Source: Aeromicrobium chenweiae
GTDB taxonomy: Bacteria > Actinomycetota > Actinomycetes > Propionibacteriales > Nocardioidaceae
Direction: 5' to 3'
NCBI RefSeq assembly: GCF_003065605.1
Contig: NZ_CP026952.1
Location: 2,542,001 to 2,606,000, forward strand
DNA: 64,000 bases
A program made the position numbers and the translations under genes. Shown one piece after another: positions 28,962 through 40,367 of the stretch. The notes under the pieces were generated by a model, which saw only the letters and a program-made list of their open reading frames with translations, was not told where the DNA came from and did not search any database. How positions within the stretch are numbered: the stretch's first letter is position 1; each line of letters opens with the position of its first letter.

Positions 28962-29635
28962 GGCTGGTCGTCGCCCGCTGCCAGGTCGACTACGCAGGAC
29001 GGCTCGCCGCCCACCTGCCGCTCGCCACCCGGCTCATCATGGTCAAGAACGACGGATCGGTGCTCATCCACTCCGACGGCGGCTCGTACAAGCCGCTCAA
29101 CTGGATGAGTCCTCCGTGCACGTTGCGCGAAGGTGTCTCCGACGACGGCGTCACCGAGTGGACCGTCACGGCGGGCAAGACCGACGACACCCTGCGCATC
29201 CGCATCGAGGAGGTCCTGCACGACTCCGCGCACGACCTCGGCATCGACCCGGGCCTGCAGAAGGACGGCGTCGAGAAGCACCTGCAGGAGCTCCTCGCGG
29301 AGCACACCACGGCGCTGGGTCCCGGGATGAGCCTGGTCCGTCGCGAGTACATGACGGCGATCGGTCCGGTCGACCTGTTGTGCAAGGACGCGGCCAACGC
29401 CTCGGTCGCGGTCGAGATCAAGCGTCGCGGCGACATCGACGGCGTCGAGCAGCTGACCCGCTACCTCGAGCTGATGAACCGCGACCCCTCGCTGCGTCCC
29501 GTGCGCGGCATCTTTGCGGCGCAGGAGATCAAGCCGCAGGCCCGCGTGCTCGCGCACGACCGCGGCATCGAGTGCGTCGTCGTCAACTACGACGAGCTGC
29601 GCGGCATCGAGGACCCGAGCCTCCGCCTCTTCTGA
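28958..29635 (+). CDS. nucS: mismatch-specific endonuclease NucS/EndoMS
   Basis: 225 aa, standard NucS length. In actinobacteria NucS cuts both strands at mismatches and replaces MutS/MutL. The N-terminal beta domain starts [20 protein letters not shown]; the C-terminal nuclease domain has [10 protein letters not shown] and [19 protein letters not shown] (D...ExK active site) and [14 protein letters not shown]. The GTG start overlaps the lipoprotein stop. Ends just before a 58-bp palindrome. Confidence 0.96.
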   Translation: MRLVVARCQVDYAGRLAAHLPLATRLIMVKNDGSVLIHSDGGSYKPLNWMSPPCTLREGVSDDGVTEWTVTAGKTDDTLRIRIEEVLHDSAHDLGIDPGLQKDGVEKHLQELLAEHTTALGPGMSLVRREYMTAIGPVDLLCKDAANASVAVEIKRRGDIDGVEQLTRYLELMNRDPSLRPVRGIFAAQEIKPQARVLAHDRGIECVVVNYDELRGIEDPSLRLF

Positions 29636-29642
29636 CAACCCC

Positions 29643-29700
29643 GATCTGCGGACTCCTGCACACCTGCGCGGGCGCAGGACCGTGCAGGAGTCCGCAGATC
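29643..29700. terminator. 58-bp palindrome between convergent nucS and ferritin-like gene
   Basis: Perfect 19-bp outer arms (29643-29661 and 29682-29700) enclose a second hairpin with 7-bp arms (CCTGCGC/GCGCAGG). It starts eight bases after the nucS stop and ends 12 bases before the convergent stop, so it should terminate both genes. Sequence unrelated to the palindrome at 12361. Confidence 0.75.
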
Positions 29701-29712
29701 TGGGCAGGGGGC

Positions 29713-30237
29713 CTAGGCTCCGGCGATCGGCGGCGCGGTCGGGTCGTCGCCGGCGGCCTTGTCCTCGCGGGCGACCCAGTCCTCGATGCGCTCGTAGTCG
29801 GCCTTGGAGCGGGTCACGACGGCGAGCAGGTCGCTCATCTTGGACAGCTCCTCGACCTGCTCCTTGATGAACCACTGCATGAACTGGTCCGAGGCGTAGT
29901 CGTGGTTCTCGCGGGCGATGCGGGTCAGGTCGTTGATCTGGGCGGTGACGCGCCGCTCCTGCTCCAGCGCGGCGGCGACCGGCTCGACGACGTCGGCGAA
30001 GTCCACCCGCGGGGCCGGCAGTGCCGGGATGACCGGGACGTGGTCCGCGTCGAGGAGGTACTGGACCATCATCATCGCGTGGTCGCGCTCCTCGCGCGCC
30101 TGCTGGTAGAACAGCGCCGCCATCTGGGGCATCGTGAGCGCGTCGTAGTAGGTCGCGATCGCGACGTACTGCTGGTGCGCCGCGAACTCGTGGCCGATCT
30201 GCTCGTTGAGCCGCTCGACGAATGCTGGTGCTGCCAT
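29713..30237 (-). CDS. ferritin-like iron-storage protein
   Basis: 174 aa. Four-helix ferritin pattern: VERLNEQIGHEFAAHQQYVA (first Glu and the EXXH-type ligands), YQQAREERDHAMMMVQYLLD (E-x-x-H), LEQERRVTAQINDLTRIARE and QFMQWFIKEQVEELSKMSDL (final Glu). These are ferroxidase-centre residues, so it should oxidise and store iron in a 24-mer. Starts at MAAPAF; two in-frame ATGs 3 and 9 codons upstream are less likely. Confidence 0.9.
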   Translation of the reverse strand: MAAPAFVERLNEQIGHEFAAHQQYVAIATYYDALTMPQMAALFYQQAREERDHAMMMVQYLLDADHVPVIPALPAPRVDFADVVEPVAAALEQERRVTAQINDLTRIARENHDYASDQFMQWFIKEQVEELSKMSDLLAVVTRSKADYERIEDWVAREDKAAGDDPTAPPIAGA

Positions 30238-30301
30238 GTGTCCCATGCCTCCATTGTCATGCATAAGGCGAGCCTCACCTCACGCTGGTACCGTGATCGT
30301 C

Positions 30302-30466
30302 GTGCCCAAGCCGCCGAAGAAGAAGTGCTGCAGCGACAAGCCTGCCTGCAAGCGCTGCCCGCTTCGGATGATGAAGGAAGGCACGCTCCCCGAGGGCTAC
30401 ACCGTCAAGAAGCGCAAGCTCGTCAAGGTCAAGAAGGACAAGACCGCGACCGGCGTCGCCGCCTGA
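30302..30466 (+). CDS. small conserved cysteine-rich basic protein
   Basis: 54 aa. Core KPPKKKCCSDKPACKRCP followed by LRMMKEGTLPEGYTV and a Lys-rich tail. Four Cys in CC-x5-C-x2-C can bind a metal. Short proteins with this core recur in actinobacterial genomes without a known role. The GTG at 30302 is chosen; a GTG three codons earlier is possible. Confidence 0.65.
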   Translation: MPKPPKKKCCSDKPACKRCPLRMMKEGTLPEGYTVKKRKLVKVKKDKTATGVAA

Positions 30467-30542
30467 CGACGTCGCGAGCCTAGGTCAGCGACACCGTCGT
30501 CCGCCACGAAGGAATGGCTTGCCTCAGGCCCGGCCCGTCGCC

Positions 30543-30628
30543 GTTTCCCAGGAGAACCCCCGGAACCGTCGCCTCACCCCTGGTGCGACCGGGGTGAGGT
30601 GTCAGGTTCGGAGGTTCTCCTGGGAAAC
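30543..30628. terminator. 86-bp compound palindrome between convergent genes
   Basis: Outer arms GTTTCCCAGGAGAACC (30543-30558) and its complement (30613-30628) are perfect; an inner stem CCTCACCCC/GGGGTGAGG (30572-30580, 30591-30599) and partly matching flanks continue the hairpin. It ends ten bases before the Ecm-type gene's stop. The gap 30467-30542 before it holds no gene. Confidence 0.7.
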
Positions 30629-30638
30629 TGCGGGCGGG

Positions 30639-32627
30639 TCAGTTCAGGCCGCGGGCCGCGCGGATCTCGTCGACGATCCGGTCCATGATCGAGGTCATGC
30701 CGAAGTCCTTCGGGGTGAAGACCGCGGCGACGCCGGAGGCCTCCATGCGGCGCCCGTCCGAGTCGGGGATGATGCCGCCGACGATCAGCGGGACGTCGTC
30801 GAGGCCGGCCTCGGCCATCGCCCGCTGCACCTCCGGCACGAGCTCCATGTGGGAGCCGGACAGGATCGACAGGCCGACCGCGTGCACGTCCTCGGCAACC
30901 GCTGCCGCCACGATCTGCGCGGGCGTCAGGCGGATGCCCTGGTAGACGACCTCGAACCCGGCGTCGCGGGCCCGGACGGCGATCTGCTCGGCGCCGTTGG
31001 AGTGGCCGTCGAGGCCCGGCTTGCCCACCAGGAACCGCAGGCGGGTGCCCAGCTGCTCGCCGGTCTCGCGGACGCGCTCGCGCACCGCGGTGAGCTCGGC
31101 GCCGGCGTCCGCGACGCTGGCGACGCCGCTGACGCCGGTGGGCGCGCGGTACTCGCCGAACACCTCGCGCAGCGCACCGGCCCACTCCCCCACGGTCGCA
31201 CCCGCACGGACGGCCTCGAGGGTCGCCTCCATGAGGTTGGCGTCGGTCTTGGCCTCGCGCTGCAGGCGGTTGAGCGCCTCGTCGACCGCTCCCTGGTCAC
31301 GCTGGGACCGCCACGCCTGGACGTCGGCGATCGCGTTGCCCTCCGCCTCCGGGTCGGCGGTCATGATCGCGGCGTCGAGATCGGCCGTGAGCGGCGAGGG
31401 CTCGGTCTCGGTGTAGGAGTTGACGCCGACGACCTTCATCTCGCCGGCCTCGATGCGTGCCCGACGCTCCGAGTGCGAGCCCACCAGGGCCTGCTTCATG
31501 TAGCCGGACTCGACCGCGGCGACCGCGCCGCCCATCGCCTGCACCCGGTCGATCTCGGCCTTGGCGCCCTCGATCAGCTCGGCGACCTTCGCCTCGACGA
31601 CGACCGATCCCTCGAAGATGTCGTCGTACTCCAGCAGGTCGGACTCGAACGCCAGCACCTGCTGCAGGCGCAGCGACCACTGCTGGTCCCACGGCCGCGG
31701 GAGGCCCAGGGCCTCGTTCCAGGCCGGGAGCTGCACCGCGCGGGCCCGCGCGTCCTTGCTCAGCGTGACGCCGAGCATCTCCAGCACGATGCGCTGGACG
31801 TTGTTCTCCGGCTGCGCCTCGGTCAGTCCGAGGGAGTTGACCTGGACGCCGTAGCGGAACCGCCGCATCTTGGGGTCCTCGACGCCGTAGCGCTCGCGCG
31901 TGATCTCGTCCCACAACCGGCCGAAGGCGCGCATCTTGCACATCTCCTCGACGAACCGCACGCCGGCGTTGACGAAGAACGAGATGCGTCCGACGACCTT
32001 CTCGAACTCCTCCTGCGGCACCTGGCCGGAGTCGCGCACCGAGTCGAGCACCGCGATCGCGGTCGTCAGGGCGTACGCGAGCTCCTGCGTGGGCGTCGCG
32101 CCGGCCTCCTGCAGGTGGTAGCTGCAGATGTTGAGCGGGTTCCACTTCGGGATCGTCGTGACGGTGTACGCGATCATGTCGGTCGTCAGCCGCAGGGACG
32201 GCGCGGGACCGAACACGTACGTGCCGCGGGACAGGTACTCCTTGATGATGTCGTTCTGCGTCGTCCCCTGCAGCTGCGACGGGTCGACACCCTGCTCCTC
32301 GGCGGCGACCTGGTACATCGCGAGCAGCCACATCGCCGTCGCGTTGATCGTCATCGAGGTGTTCATGGTCTCGAGCGGGATGTCCTGGAACAGGCGGCGC
32401 ATCGCGCCGAGGTGCGGGATCGGCACGCCGACCTTGCCGACCTCTCCCCTGCTGAGCTCGTGGTCCGGGTCGTAGCCGGTCTGCGTCGGGAGGTCGAAGG
32501 CCACCGAGAGGCCGGTCTGCCCCTTGGCGAGGTTGCGCCGGTACAGAGCGTTCGACTCCGCAGCGGAGCTGTGACCGGCGTACGTGCGCATCACCCAGGG
32601 CTTGTCGGGCACAGTCTTGTCAGGCAT
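30639..32627 (-). CDS. ecm: ethylmalonyl-CoA mutase-type B12 enzyme (MeaA)
   Basis: 662 aa. Residues 1-~510 are the acyl-CoA mutase barrel: WVMRTYAGHSSAAESNALYR, TGLSVAFDLPTQTGYDPDHE and GVPIPHLGAMRRLF. The C-terminal B12 domain carries D540-x-H542-x-x-G545 (GLDGHSNG), LSILSGSHMELVP and GGIIPDSDG. The fused single-chain layout with the DHELSRGEVGKVGVPI segment fits MeaA/Ecm rather than the two-subunit methylmalonyl-CoA mutase. It converts ethylmalonyl-CoA to methylsuccinyl-CoA. Divergent from the adenosyltransferase; TAGCCT lies seven bases before its ATG. Confidence 0.92.
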   Translation of the reverse strand: MPDKTVPDKPWVMRTYAGHSSAAESNALYRRNLAKGQTGLSVAFDLPTQTGYDPDHELSRGEVGKVGVPIPHLGAMRRLFQDIPLETMNTSMTINATAMWLLAMYQVAAEEQGVDPSQLQGTTQNDIIKEYLSRGTYVFGPAPSLRLTTDMIAYTVTTIPKWNPLNICSYHLQEAGATPTQELAYALTTAIAVLDSVRDSGQVPQEEFEKVVGRISFFVNAGVRFVEEMCKMRAFGRLWDEITRERYGVEDPKMRRFRYGVQVNSLGLTEAQPENNVQRIVLEMLGVTLSKDARARAVQLPAWNEALGLPRPWDQQWSLRLQQVLAFESDLLEYDDIFEGSVVVEAKVAELIEGAKAEIDRVQAMGGAVAAVESGYMKQALVGSHSERRARIEAGEMKVVGVNSYTETEPSPLTADLDAAIMTADPEAEGNAIADVQAWRSQRDQGAVDEALNRLQREAKTDANLMEATLEAVRAGATVGEWAGALREVFGEYRAPTGVSGVASVADAGAELTAVRERVRETGEQLGTRLRFLVGKPGLDGHSNGAEQIAVRARDAGFEVVYQGIRLTPAQIVAAAVAEDVHAVGLSILSGSHMELVPEVQRAMAEAGLDDVPLIVGGIIPDSDGRRMEASGVAAVFTPKDFGMTSIMDRIVDEIRAARGLN

Positions 32628-32718
32628 GGGGGTCAGGCTACAGCGCTGTCACGCGGGAGGTCACCGGTTGCACGGGGCGTTCTGGCTCACATTCTGTGGA
32701 CGTCCTAGTATCGCCACC

Positions 32719-33291
32719 ATGGTGAACCTGACACGGATATACACACGTACCGGCGACGACGGCACGACGAATCTCGGCGACATGAGCAAGACCAGCAAGC
32801 TGGACCTGCGACTGGCCGCGTACGCCGACGTCGACGAGGCGAATGCCCAGATCGGGTTCGCCATCGCGGTCGGTGGACTCGACGAGGACGTCGTCGCAGT
32901 GCTCACCCACATCCAGAACGACCTGTTCGACGTGGGGGCCGACCTGTCGTGCCCCGTCGTGGAGAACCCGGAGTACCCGCCGCTGCGGGTCGAGACCGAC
33001 TACATCGACCGGCTCGAGGCGTGGTGCGACCACTACAACGACCAGGTCCCCAAGCTGCGGTCGTTCATCCTGCGCGGCGGCACCCCCGCGGCGGCCGCGG
33101 TGCACATCGCATGCACCGTCACCCGCCGCGCGGAGCGGTCCGCCTGGGCGGCGCTCGACGAGCACGGCGCCACGATGAACATCCTCACCGCCAAGTACCT
33201 CAACCGGCTGAGCGACCTGCTGTTCATCCTCGGTCGCTACGCGAACCGCGAGAAGGGCGACGTCCTGTGGGTCCCTGGCGGCGAGCGCTGA
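32719..33291 (+). CDS. ATP:cob(I)alamin adenosyltransferase, PduO type
   Basis: 190 aa. It makes adenosylcobalamin, the cofactor of the divergent mutase. PduO signature IYTRTGDDGTTNLGDMSKTS (ATP loop), LAAYADVDEANAQIGF, FILRGGTPAAAAVHIACTV and RRAERSAW, NRLSDLLFILGRYAN. TAGTAT lies seven bases before the ATG. A bidirectional hairpin follows the stop. Confidence 0.94.
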   Translation: MVNLTRIYTRTGDDGTTNLGDMSKTSKLDLRLAAYADVDEANAQIGFAIAVGGLDEDVVAVLTHIQNDLFDVGADLSCPVVENPEYPPLRVETDYIDRLEAWCDHYNDQVPKLRSFILRGGTPAAAAVHIACTVTRRAERSAWAALDEHGATMNILTAKYLNRLSDLLFILGRYANREKGDVLWVPGGER

Positions 33292-33325
33292 GCGCGCGTC
33301 GCTGAGTCCGCCGTCGACGAACGAA

Positions 33326-33360
33326 CGCGAGCTCCCCGGCATGATGCCGAGGAGCTCGCG
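33326..33360. terminator. bidirectional hairpin terminator
   Basis: CGCGAGCTCC (33326-33335) and its exact complement (33351-33360), with a partly paired loop (GGCATGATGCC), lie between the adenosyltransferase stop and the convergent stop at 33385. Confidence 0.8.
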
Positions 33361-33384
33361 TGAGTGCGGGTGGTGCGGTGGGGC

Positions 33385-33636
33385 TCAGTCCCAGTCGATG
33401 CGCTGGGTGCTGAATCCTCCGCCGCTGCCGGCTGCGGGCGCCGGGGCGTCCCAGTCGATGGCCTTGCCGGGGGCGTCCCAGTCGATGACACGGGGCTTGG
33501 AGATCTTCGGCTGGACGGCCTTGACCTTGACGACGACCTGCTTCGACGGCGAGGCCGCCGTGGCTCCAGCAACCGGGCCGAGGCCGATCACTGCGATGGC
33601 TGAGACGGACGCAGCAACGATGAGACGCTTGAACAC
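33385..33636 (-). CDS. small secreted protein with three IDWD motifs
   Basis: 83 aa from a GTG with AAGGTG upstream. Signal peptide FKRLIVAASVSAIAVIGLG with likely cleavage after ATA-A (~residue 28). The mature ~55 residues are basic then Pro/Gly/Ala-rich and contain IDWD at 51-54, 60-63 and 80-83, the last at the very C-terminus; two are in IDWDAPGK and IDWDAPAP. The codons for these repeats are nearly identical in DNA. No family recognised; no neighbour suggests a role. Transcribed alone between terminators. Confidence 0.65.
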   Translation of the reverse strand: MFKRLIVAASVSAIAVIGLGPVAGATAASPSKQVVVKVKAVQPKISKPRVIDWDAPGKAIDWDAPAPAAGSGGGFSTQRIDWD

Positions 33637-33775
33637 GTGGCACCTTCTTGTTCCAAGGGGATTCGACCGGACAGTCGAGAAAGAACTGTCTTGATTCTCG
33701 CCCCGCCCCTGGGCCTGCGTCAACCAAAACGCAGGAATCGTACGGCCGTACAGACTCACCACGCGTAGCAGCGGC

Positions 33776-34222
33776 TCACAGGACGTTGTTGACCCGTTGC
33801 CCGGGCGGTGACGACTCGAGCCAGGACAGCAGACCCGTGAGCGCGTTCGGGCTCATCGCGAGCTGGCGTACGCCCGACGCGTTCTTGGTGCCCACGATCA
33901 GGTGCCCGGCGTGGACCGCGTACACCTCGTGGCCGATCGGGTCGCGCCGACCGTCGATGTGCACGTCTCCCCGCGTGAAGCGGTAGCGCGGGCGCAGCGA
34001 CAGCGAGAACGTCCGGTACCACGCGAGCTCGGTGTCGCCGTACACGGCAAGACCGAGCACCCAGCCCTTCGCCGGCACCGCGTCGCTCCGGTTCACGCTC
34101 ATCTCGAACGTGCCACCGGAGCGCGCGAGCAGGCGGCGCCGGACCAGCAGGCAGATCACCAGCAGGACCAGCGCCGCCACGACGAACGCGAGGGCATCGA
34201 CAAACCACCACCAGAGCGGCAC
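33776..34222 (-). CDS. DUF2550 family membrane protein
   Basis: 148 aa. One N-terminal helix (LWWWFVDALAFVVAALVLLV), then a compact beta domain: FTRGDVHIDGRRDPIGHEVY, AGHLIVGTKNASGVRQLAM and ALTGLLSWLESSPPG. The same small gene follows atpC in mycobacteria and streptomycetes. Its GTG start lies 21 bases after atpC with GGGAGG upstream, so it is co-transcribed with the ATP synthase. Role unknown. Confidence 0.88.
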   Translation of the reverse strand: MPLWWWFVDALAFVVAALVLLVICLLVRRRLLARSGGTFEMSVNRSDAVPAKGWVLGLAVYGDTELAWYRTFSLSLRPRYRFTRGDVHIDGRRDPIGHEVYAVHAGHLIVGTKNASGVRQLAMSPNALTGLLSWLESSPPGQRVNNVL

Positions 34223-34243
34223 GCGATCACCCTCCCTGGTGCG

Positions 34244-34635
34244 TCAGGACGCCTTGTCGATGAGGCGGAGCTTGGCCTCTGCGCGCAGGACAGCAGCGCT
34301 GTCCTCCGCGGAGGTCGCTTCTTCCAGCTCAGCCTTGACCGCGGCGGCGTCGACCTCCGAGGCGAGGACCGCGTCCTCGCTCAGCACCGACACGTGGTCG
34401 TCGGCCACCGAGAGGAAGCCCTCTCCCACCGCCGCACGGACGACGTCACCCTCGAGCGGGTGGATCTCGACGACACCGGGCACCAGGACCGACAGCAGCG
34501 GCGCGTGGCCGGCCAGCACGCCGAGGTCTCCCTCGACCGTGCGGGCGACGACCTCGCTGGCCTGACCGGACCACACGACGCGGTCGGCCGCCACCAGCTC
34601 GATCTGGATGGCCTTGTTCGAATCCGTCTGCGCCA

Positions 34636-34636
<1 letters not shown>
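34244..34636 (-). CDS. atpC: ATP synthase epsilon subunit
   Basis: 130 aa, F1 central-stalk subunit. Beta-sandwich IELVAADRVVWSGQASEVVA, EGDLGVLAGHAPLLSVLVPG, then two helices rich in Ala/Glu. The ATG shares one base with the atpD stop (TGATG). Confidence 0.95.
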
Positions 34637-37031
<2,395 letters not shown>

Positions 37032-37033
37032 CG

Positions 37034-38674
37034 TCAGCCTCGCTTCTGCTTGACGATCTGCTCCTGATCGACGTCCTGGTCGTCCAGGGGCTCGAACTCC
37101 TCGTGGCCGGGCTTGATCGAACGGCCCTCGGAGGTCTCGAACTGGTCGACGAAGGAGTCGTACGCCTGCTCAAGGGCCGACTGGTTGTCGTCCTCGAACT
37201 TTCCGGTCTCCCGGATCGCGTCCAGGATGCCGGCGTGCGAGCGCTTCAGGTAGTCGAGGAACTCGGTCTCGAAACGCGAGACGTCCTCGACCGGGACGGG
37301 GTCGAGCTTGCCCGCCGAGGCGGCCCAGATCGACACGACCTGGTTCTCGACGGGGAACGGCGCGTACTGGCCCTGCTTGAACAGCTCCATGATCCGCTGA
37401 CCACGGGCGAGCTGCTGCTTGGACGCGGCGTCGAGGTCAGAGGCGAACATCGCGAACGCCTCCATCGCGCGGTACTGCGCGAGCTCGACCTTGAGCGAGC
37501 CGGTGACCTTCTTCATCGACTTCTGCATCGCCGCGCCACCGACACGCGACACCGAGATGCCGACGTCGACAGCGGGGCGCTGGTTGGCGTTGAACAGGTC
37601 GGACTGCAGGAAGATCTGTCCGTCGGTGATCGAGATGACGTTCGTCGGGATGTAGGCCGACACGTCGTTGGCCTTGGTCTCGATGATCGGCAGACCGGTC
37701 ATCGAGCCCGCGCCCAGCTCGTCGCTGAGCTTGGCGCAACGCTCGAGCAGACGCGAGTGCAGGTAGAAGACGTCGCCCGGGTAGGCCTCGCGGCCCGGCG
37801 GGCGGCGAAGCAGCAGCGACACGGCGCGGTACGCCTCGGCCTGCTTGGACAGGTCGTCGAACACGATGAGGACGTGCTTGCCGGCGTACATCCAGTGCTG
37901 GCCGATGGCCGAGCCGGTGTAGGGAGCCAGGTACTTGAAGCCCGCCGAGTCGGACGCGGGGGCCGCGACGATCGTCGTGTACTCAAGCGCGCCGGCCTCT
38001 TCGAGGGCGCCACGCACCGAGGCGATGGTGGAGCCCTTCTGACCGATCGCGACGTAGATGCAGCGGACCTGCTTGTCCGGGTCGCCGGACTCCCAGAACG
38101 CCTTCTGGTTGATGATCGTGTCGATCGCGATCGCGGTCTTGCCGGTCTGGCGGTCACCGATGATCAGCTGGCGCTGGCCACGGCCGATGGGCGTCAGCGA
38201 GTCGATCGCCTTCAGGCCCGTCATCATCGGCTCGTGCACGCTCTTGCGCTGCATGACGTTGGGCGCCTGCAGCTCGAGCGCACGACGCTCGGTGGTCTCG
38301 ATCTCGCCCAGGCCGTCGATCGGCGCACCCAGCGGGTCGACGACGCGGCCGAGGTAGGCATCACCCACGGGGACCGAGAGGACCTCGCCCGTGCGACGGA
38401 CGGTCTGGCCTTCCTCGATGCCGGAGAACTCACCGAGGATGACGACGCCGATCTCGCGGACGTCCAGGTTGAGCGCGAGACCAAGCGTGCCGTTCTCGAA
38501 CTCGAGGAGCTCGTTGGCCATCGCCGAGGGCAGGCCCTCGACACGAGCGATGCCGTCACCCGCGGTGGCGACGATGCCGACCTCTTCGGTGGCTGCAGCG
38601 CTCGGCTTGTAGTCGGCTACGAACTTCTGCAGCGCGTCGCGGACCTCGTCCGGACGGATGGTGAGTTCCGCCAT
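37034..38674 (-). CDS. atpA: ATP synthase alpha subunit
   Basis: 546 aa. Non-catalytic nucleotide-binding F1 subunit; Walker A GDRQTGKT at 173-180, [40 protein letters not shown] and [20 protein letters not shown] with the arginine finger following in [17 protein letters not shown]. The acidic ~35-residue C-terminal extension ([20 protein letters not shown]) is an actinobacterial feature linked in mycobacteria to suppressed ATP hydrolysis. Confidence 0.97.
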   Translation of the reverse strand: MAELTIRPDEVRDALQKFVADYKPSAAATEEVGIVATAGDGIARVEGLPSAMANELLEFENGTLGLALNLDVREIGVVILGEFSGIEEGQTVRRTGEVLSVPVGDAYLGRVVDPLGAPIDGLGEIETTERRALELQAPNVMQRKSVHEPMMTGLKAIDSLTPIGRGQRQLIIGDRQTGKTAIAIDTIINQKAFWESGDPDKQVRCIYVAIGQKGSTIASVRGALEEAGALEYTTIVAAPASDSAGFKYLAPYTGSAIGQHWMYAGKHVLIVFDDLSKQAEAYRAVSLLLRRPPGREAYPGDVFYLHSRLLERCAKLSDELGAGSMTGLPIIETKANDVSAYIPTNVISITDGQIFLQSDLFNANQRPAVDVGISVSRVGGAAMQKSMKKVTGSLKVELAQYRAMEAFAMFASDLDAASKQQLARGQRIMELFKQGQYAPFPVENQVVSIWAASAGKLDPVPVEDVSRFETEFLDYLKRSHAGILDAIRETGKFEDDNQSALEQAYDSFVDQFETSEGRSIKPGHEEFEPLDDQDVDQEQIVKQKRG

Positions 38675-38724
38675 GTGTGTGCCTGCCTTCTTGTTCGAAA
38701 AGATTGTGTTGAGTGTGGAAAGAG

Positions 38725-39525
38725 TCAGCCCGCAAGACGCCGGCGGGCGCCTTCAAGACGGGTGGACATGGAGCCATCGACGATCTCGTCCCCGATGGAG
38801 ACGGCGATGCCGCCGACGATGGACGGGTCGACCACGATGTTGAGCTGGACCTCGCGGCCGTACTTCTTGCCCAGCGCGGCGGCCAGGCGGTTGCGTTCGT
38901 CGTCGCTGAGCTCGGCGGCGACGCGCACCTCGGCGAGGAGCCGGTTGCGACGCGCCGCGGCGGTCTGGCCGAACGCCGTCAGCACGCGCTCGAATGAGCC
39001 CGTGCGTGCTGCCACGGCCTGCGCGGCGAGCGCCTTGGTGGTCGAGGTGACCTTGTCACCCAGCAGCGAGCTGAGCAGCTCGCCCTTGGCTGCGGCCGGG
39101 AGGGCCCGGTCGGAGACGACCTGGCGCAGCTCGGCGTCGGACCGCACCAGGCGGCCGACCTCGAACAGCTCGGTCTCGACTGCGTCGAGCTCCCCCGCAG
39201 CGTCCGCACCGGCGATCAGTGCGGTCACGCCGGCGGTCTCCAGACCGTCGGTGAGGTCCCGTCCCGAGGCCCAGCGGCCGCTGACTGCCGAGCGCAGGAT
39301 CTTCAGCGCGTCAGCGCTGACCTGCTGGCCGAAGACCTGCTCGGCGAGGCCGGCCTTGGCGCCGGACTCGGTGGACGGATCGGTGAGAACACGCCGGAGC
39401 GCGGGCTCGCGGTCCAAGGTCGAGACGATCTCGAACAGCTCGGCTCCGAGGTCACCCGTCGGGCCCTGGACCGCACCGACCACGGCCAGGACCTCGTCGA
39501 GGGACTTCGCTGAGATGCCACGCAT
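38725..39525 (-). CDS. atpH: ATP synthase delta subunit
   Basis: 266 aa, longer than the ~180 aa enterobacterial form, as usual for actinobacteria. The C-terminal OSCP-type domain is clear: [40 protein letters not shown] and [20 protein letters not shown]. Its ATG shares one base with the atpF stop. Confidence 0.95.
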   Translation of the reverse strand: MRGISAKSLDEVLAVVGAVQGPTGDLGAELFEIVSTLDREPALRRVLTDPSTESGAKAGLAEQVFGQQVSADALKILRSAVSGRWASGRDLTDGLETAGVTALIAGADAAGELDAVETELFEVGRLVRSDAELRQVVSDRALPAAAKGELLSSLLGDKVTSTTKALAAQAVAARTGSFERVLTAFGQTAAARRNRLLAEVRVAAELSDDERNRLAAALGKKYGREVQLNIVVDPSIVGGIAVSIGDEIVDGSMSTRLEGARRRLAG

Positions 39526-40067
39526 CAGTTCGCCGACTCCTCGAGCTCGGCGATGAAGCGCTCAACCGTGCGCTTCTGGGCTGCGGAGTCGTCGAGCACC
39601 TCTCCGACGATCCGACCCGCGAGCGCAGTCGCCATGGATCCGACCTCACCCTTGAGCTGGGCCAGGACCTGAGCACGCTCGGCCTCGACCTGCGCGTGCG
39701 CGGTCGTGGTGATGCGCTCGGCCTCGGCCTGGGCCTGGGCCCGCAGCTCGGCGATGATCTGCACGCCCTGCTCCTTGGCCTCCTCGCGGATGGCGGCAGC
39801 TTCCTGACGCGCTCCGGCGAGCTGGGCGGTGTACTCCTCGAGAGCGGCCTTGGCTTCCTTCTGGGCAGCCTGAGCTTCCTCGATGCCACCTTCGATGGCC
39901 GCGGTGCGCTCGGCGTACGCCTTCTCGAAGTTCGGGACGACGTACTTCCAGATCGCGAAGACCACGATCGCGAAGACGACCAGACCGAGGACAAGCTCGC
40001 TCCATTCGACCGCGAGCGGGCTGTGCTCTTCGCCCTCGGAAGAAGCTGCGAGCAGTGTCGTAAACAT
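39525..40067 (-). CDS. atpF: ATP synthase subunit b
   Basis: 180 aa. One membrane helix (LVLGLVVFAIVVFAIWKYVV) then a long Ala/Glu/Gln coiled coil forming the peripheral stalk (YAERTAAIEGGIEEAQAAQK...). Lies 23 bases after atpE. Confidence 0.95.
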   Translation of the reverse strand: MFTTLLAASSEGEEHSPLAVEWSELVLGLVVFAIVVFAIWKYVVPNFEKAYAERTAAIEGGIEEAQAAQKEAKAALEEYTAQLAGARQEAAAIREEAKEQGVQIIAELRAQAQAEAERITTTAHAQVEAERAQVLAQLKGEVGSMATALAGRIVGEVLDDSAAQKRTVERFIAELEESAN

Positions 40068-40090
40068 GGCGATTCCTGTCGGCTACTGGA

Positions 40091-40294
40091 TCAGAGAACG
40101 AAGGCGAGGGCGATGCCGATGATGGCCAGCGCCTCCGCGAGGGCGAAGCCGAGGATGGCGATCGCCTGCAGGCGAGCCTGCGCCTCGGGCTGACGCGCCA
40201 CGCCGTTGATGTAGGCGGCGAAGATCAGGCCGATGCCGATGCCAGGACCGACTGCAGCGAGGCCGTAGCCGATCATGTTGAGGTTGCCGTCCAC
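40091..40294 (-). CDS. atpE: ATP synthase subunit c
   Basis: 67 aa from a GTG with AAAGGA six bases upstream; the open frame extends 34 codons further but has no ribosome site. Two helices: [19 protein letters not shown] and [19 protein letters not shown] with the ion-binding Glu54. RQPEAQ is the polar loop that contacts gamma/epsilon. Confidence 0.95.
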   Translation of the reverse strand: MDGNLNMIGYGLAAVGPGIGIGLIFAAYINGVARQPEAQARLQAIAILGFALAEALAIIGIALAFVL

Positions 40295-40367
40295 GGCAAT
40301 TCCTTTCGTTGTGACGCGAGTGCCGCGTCGATGGTGGGACGTATGAAGTTGTGGGTATGGGGGTGGC

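Noticed and set aside
30639..32627. large subunit of methylmalonyl-CoA mutase
   Set aside because: No small-subunit gene adjoins it, and the single-chain layout with the MeaA-type N-terminus plus nearby ccr fits ethylmalonyl-CoA mutase; isobutyryl-CoA mutase remains a lesser alternative.
33385..33762. longer 125-residue form of the IDWD protein
   Set aside because: The GTG at 33636 begins a clean signal peptide with an upstream ribosome site; the extra 42 residues would hide it.
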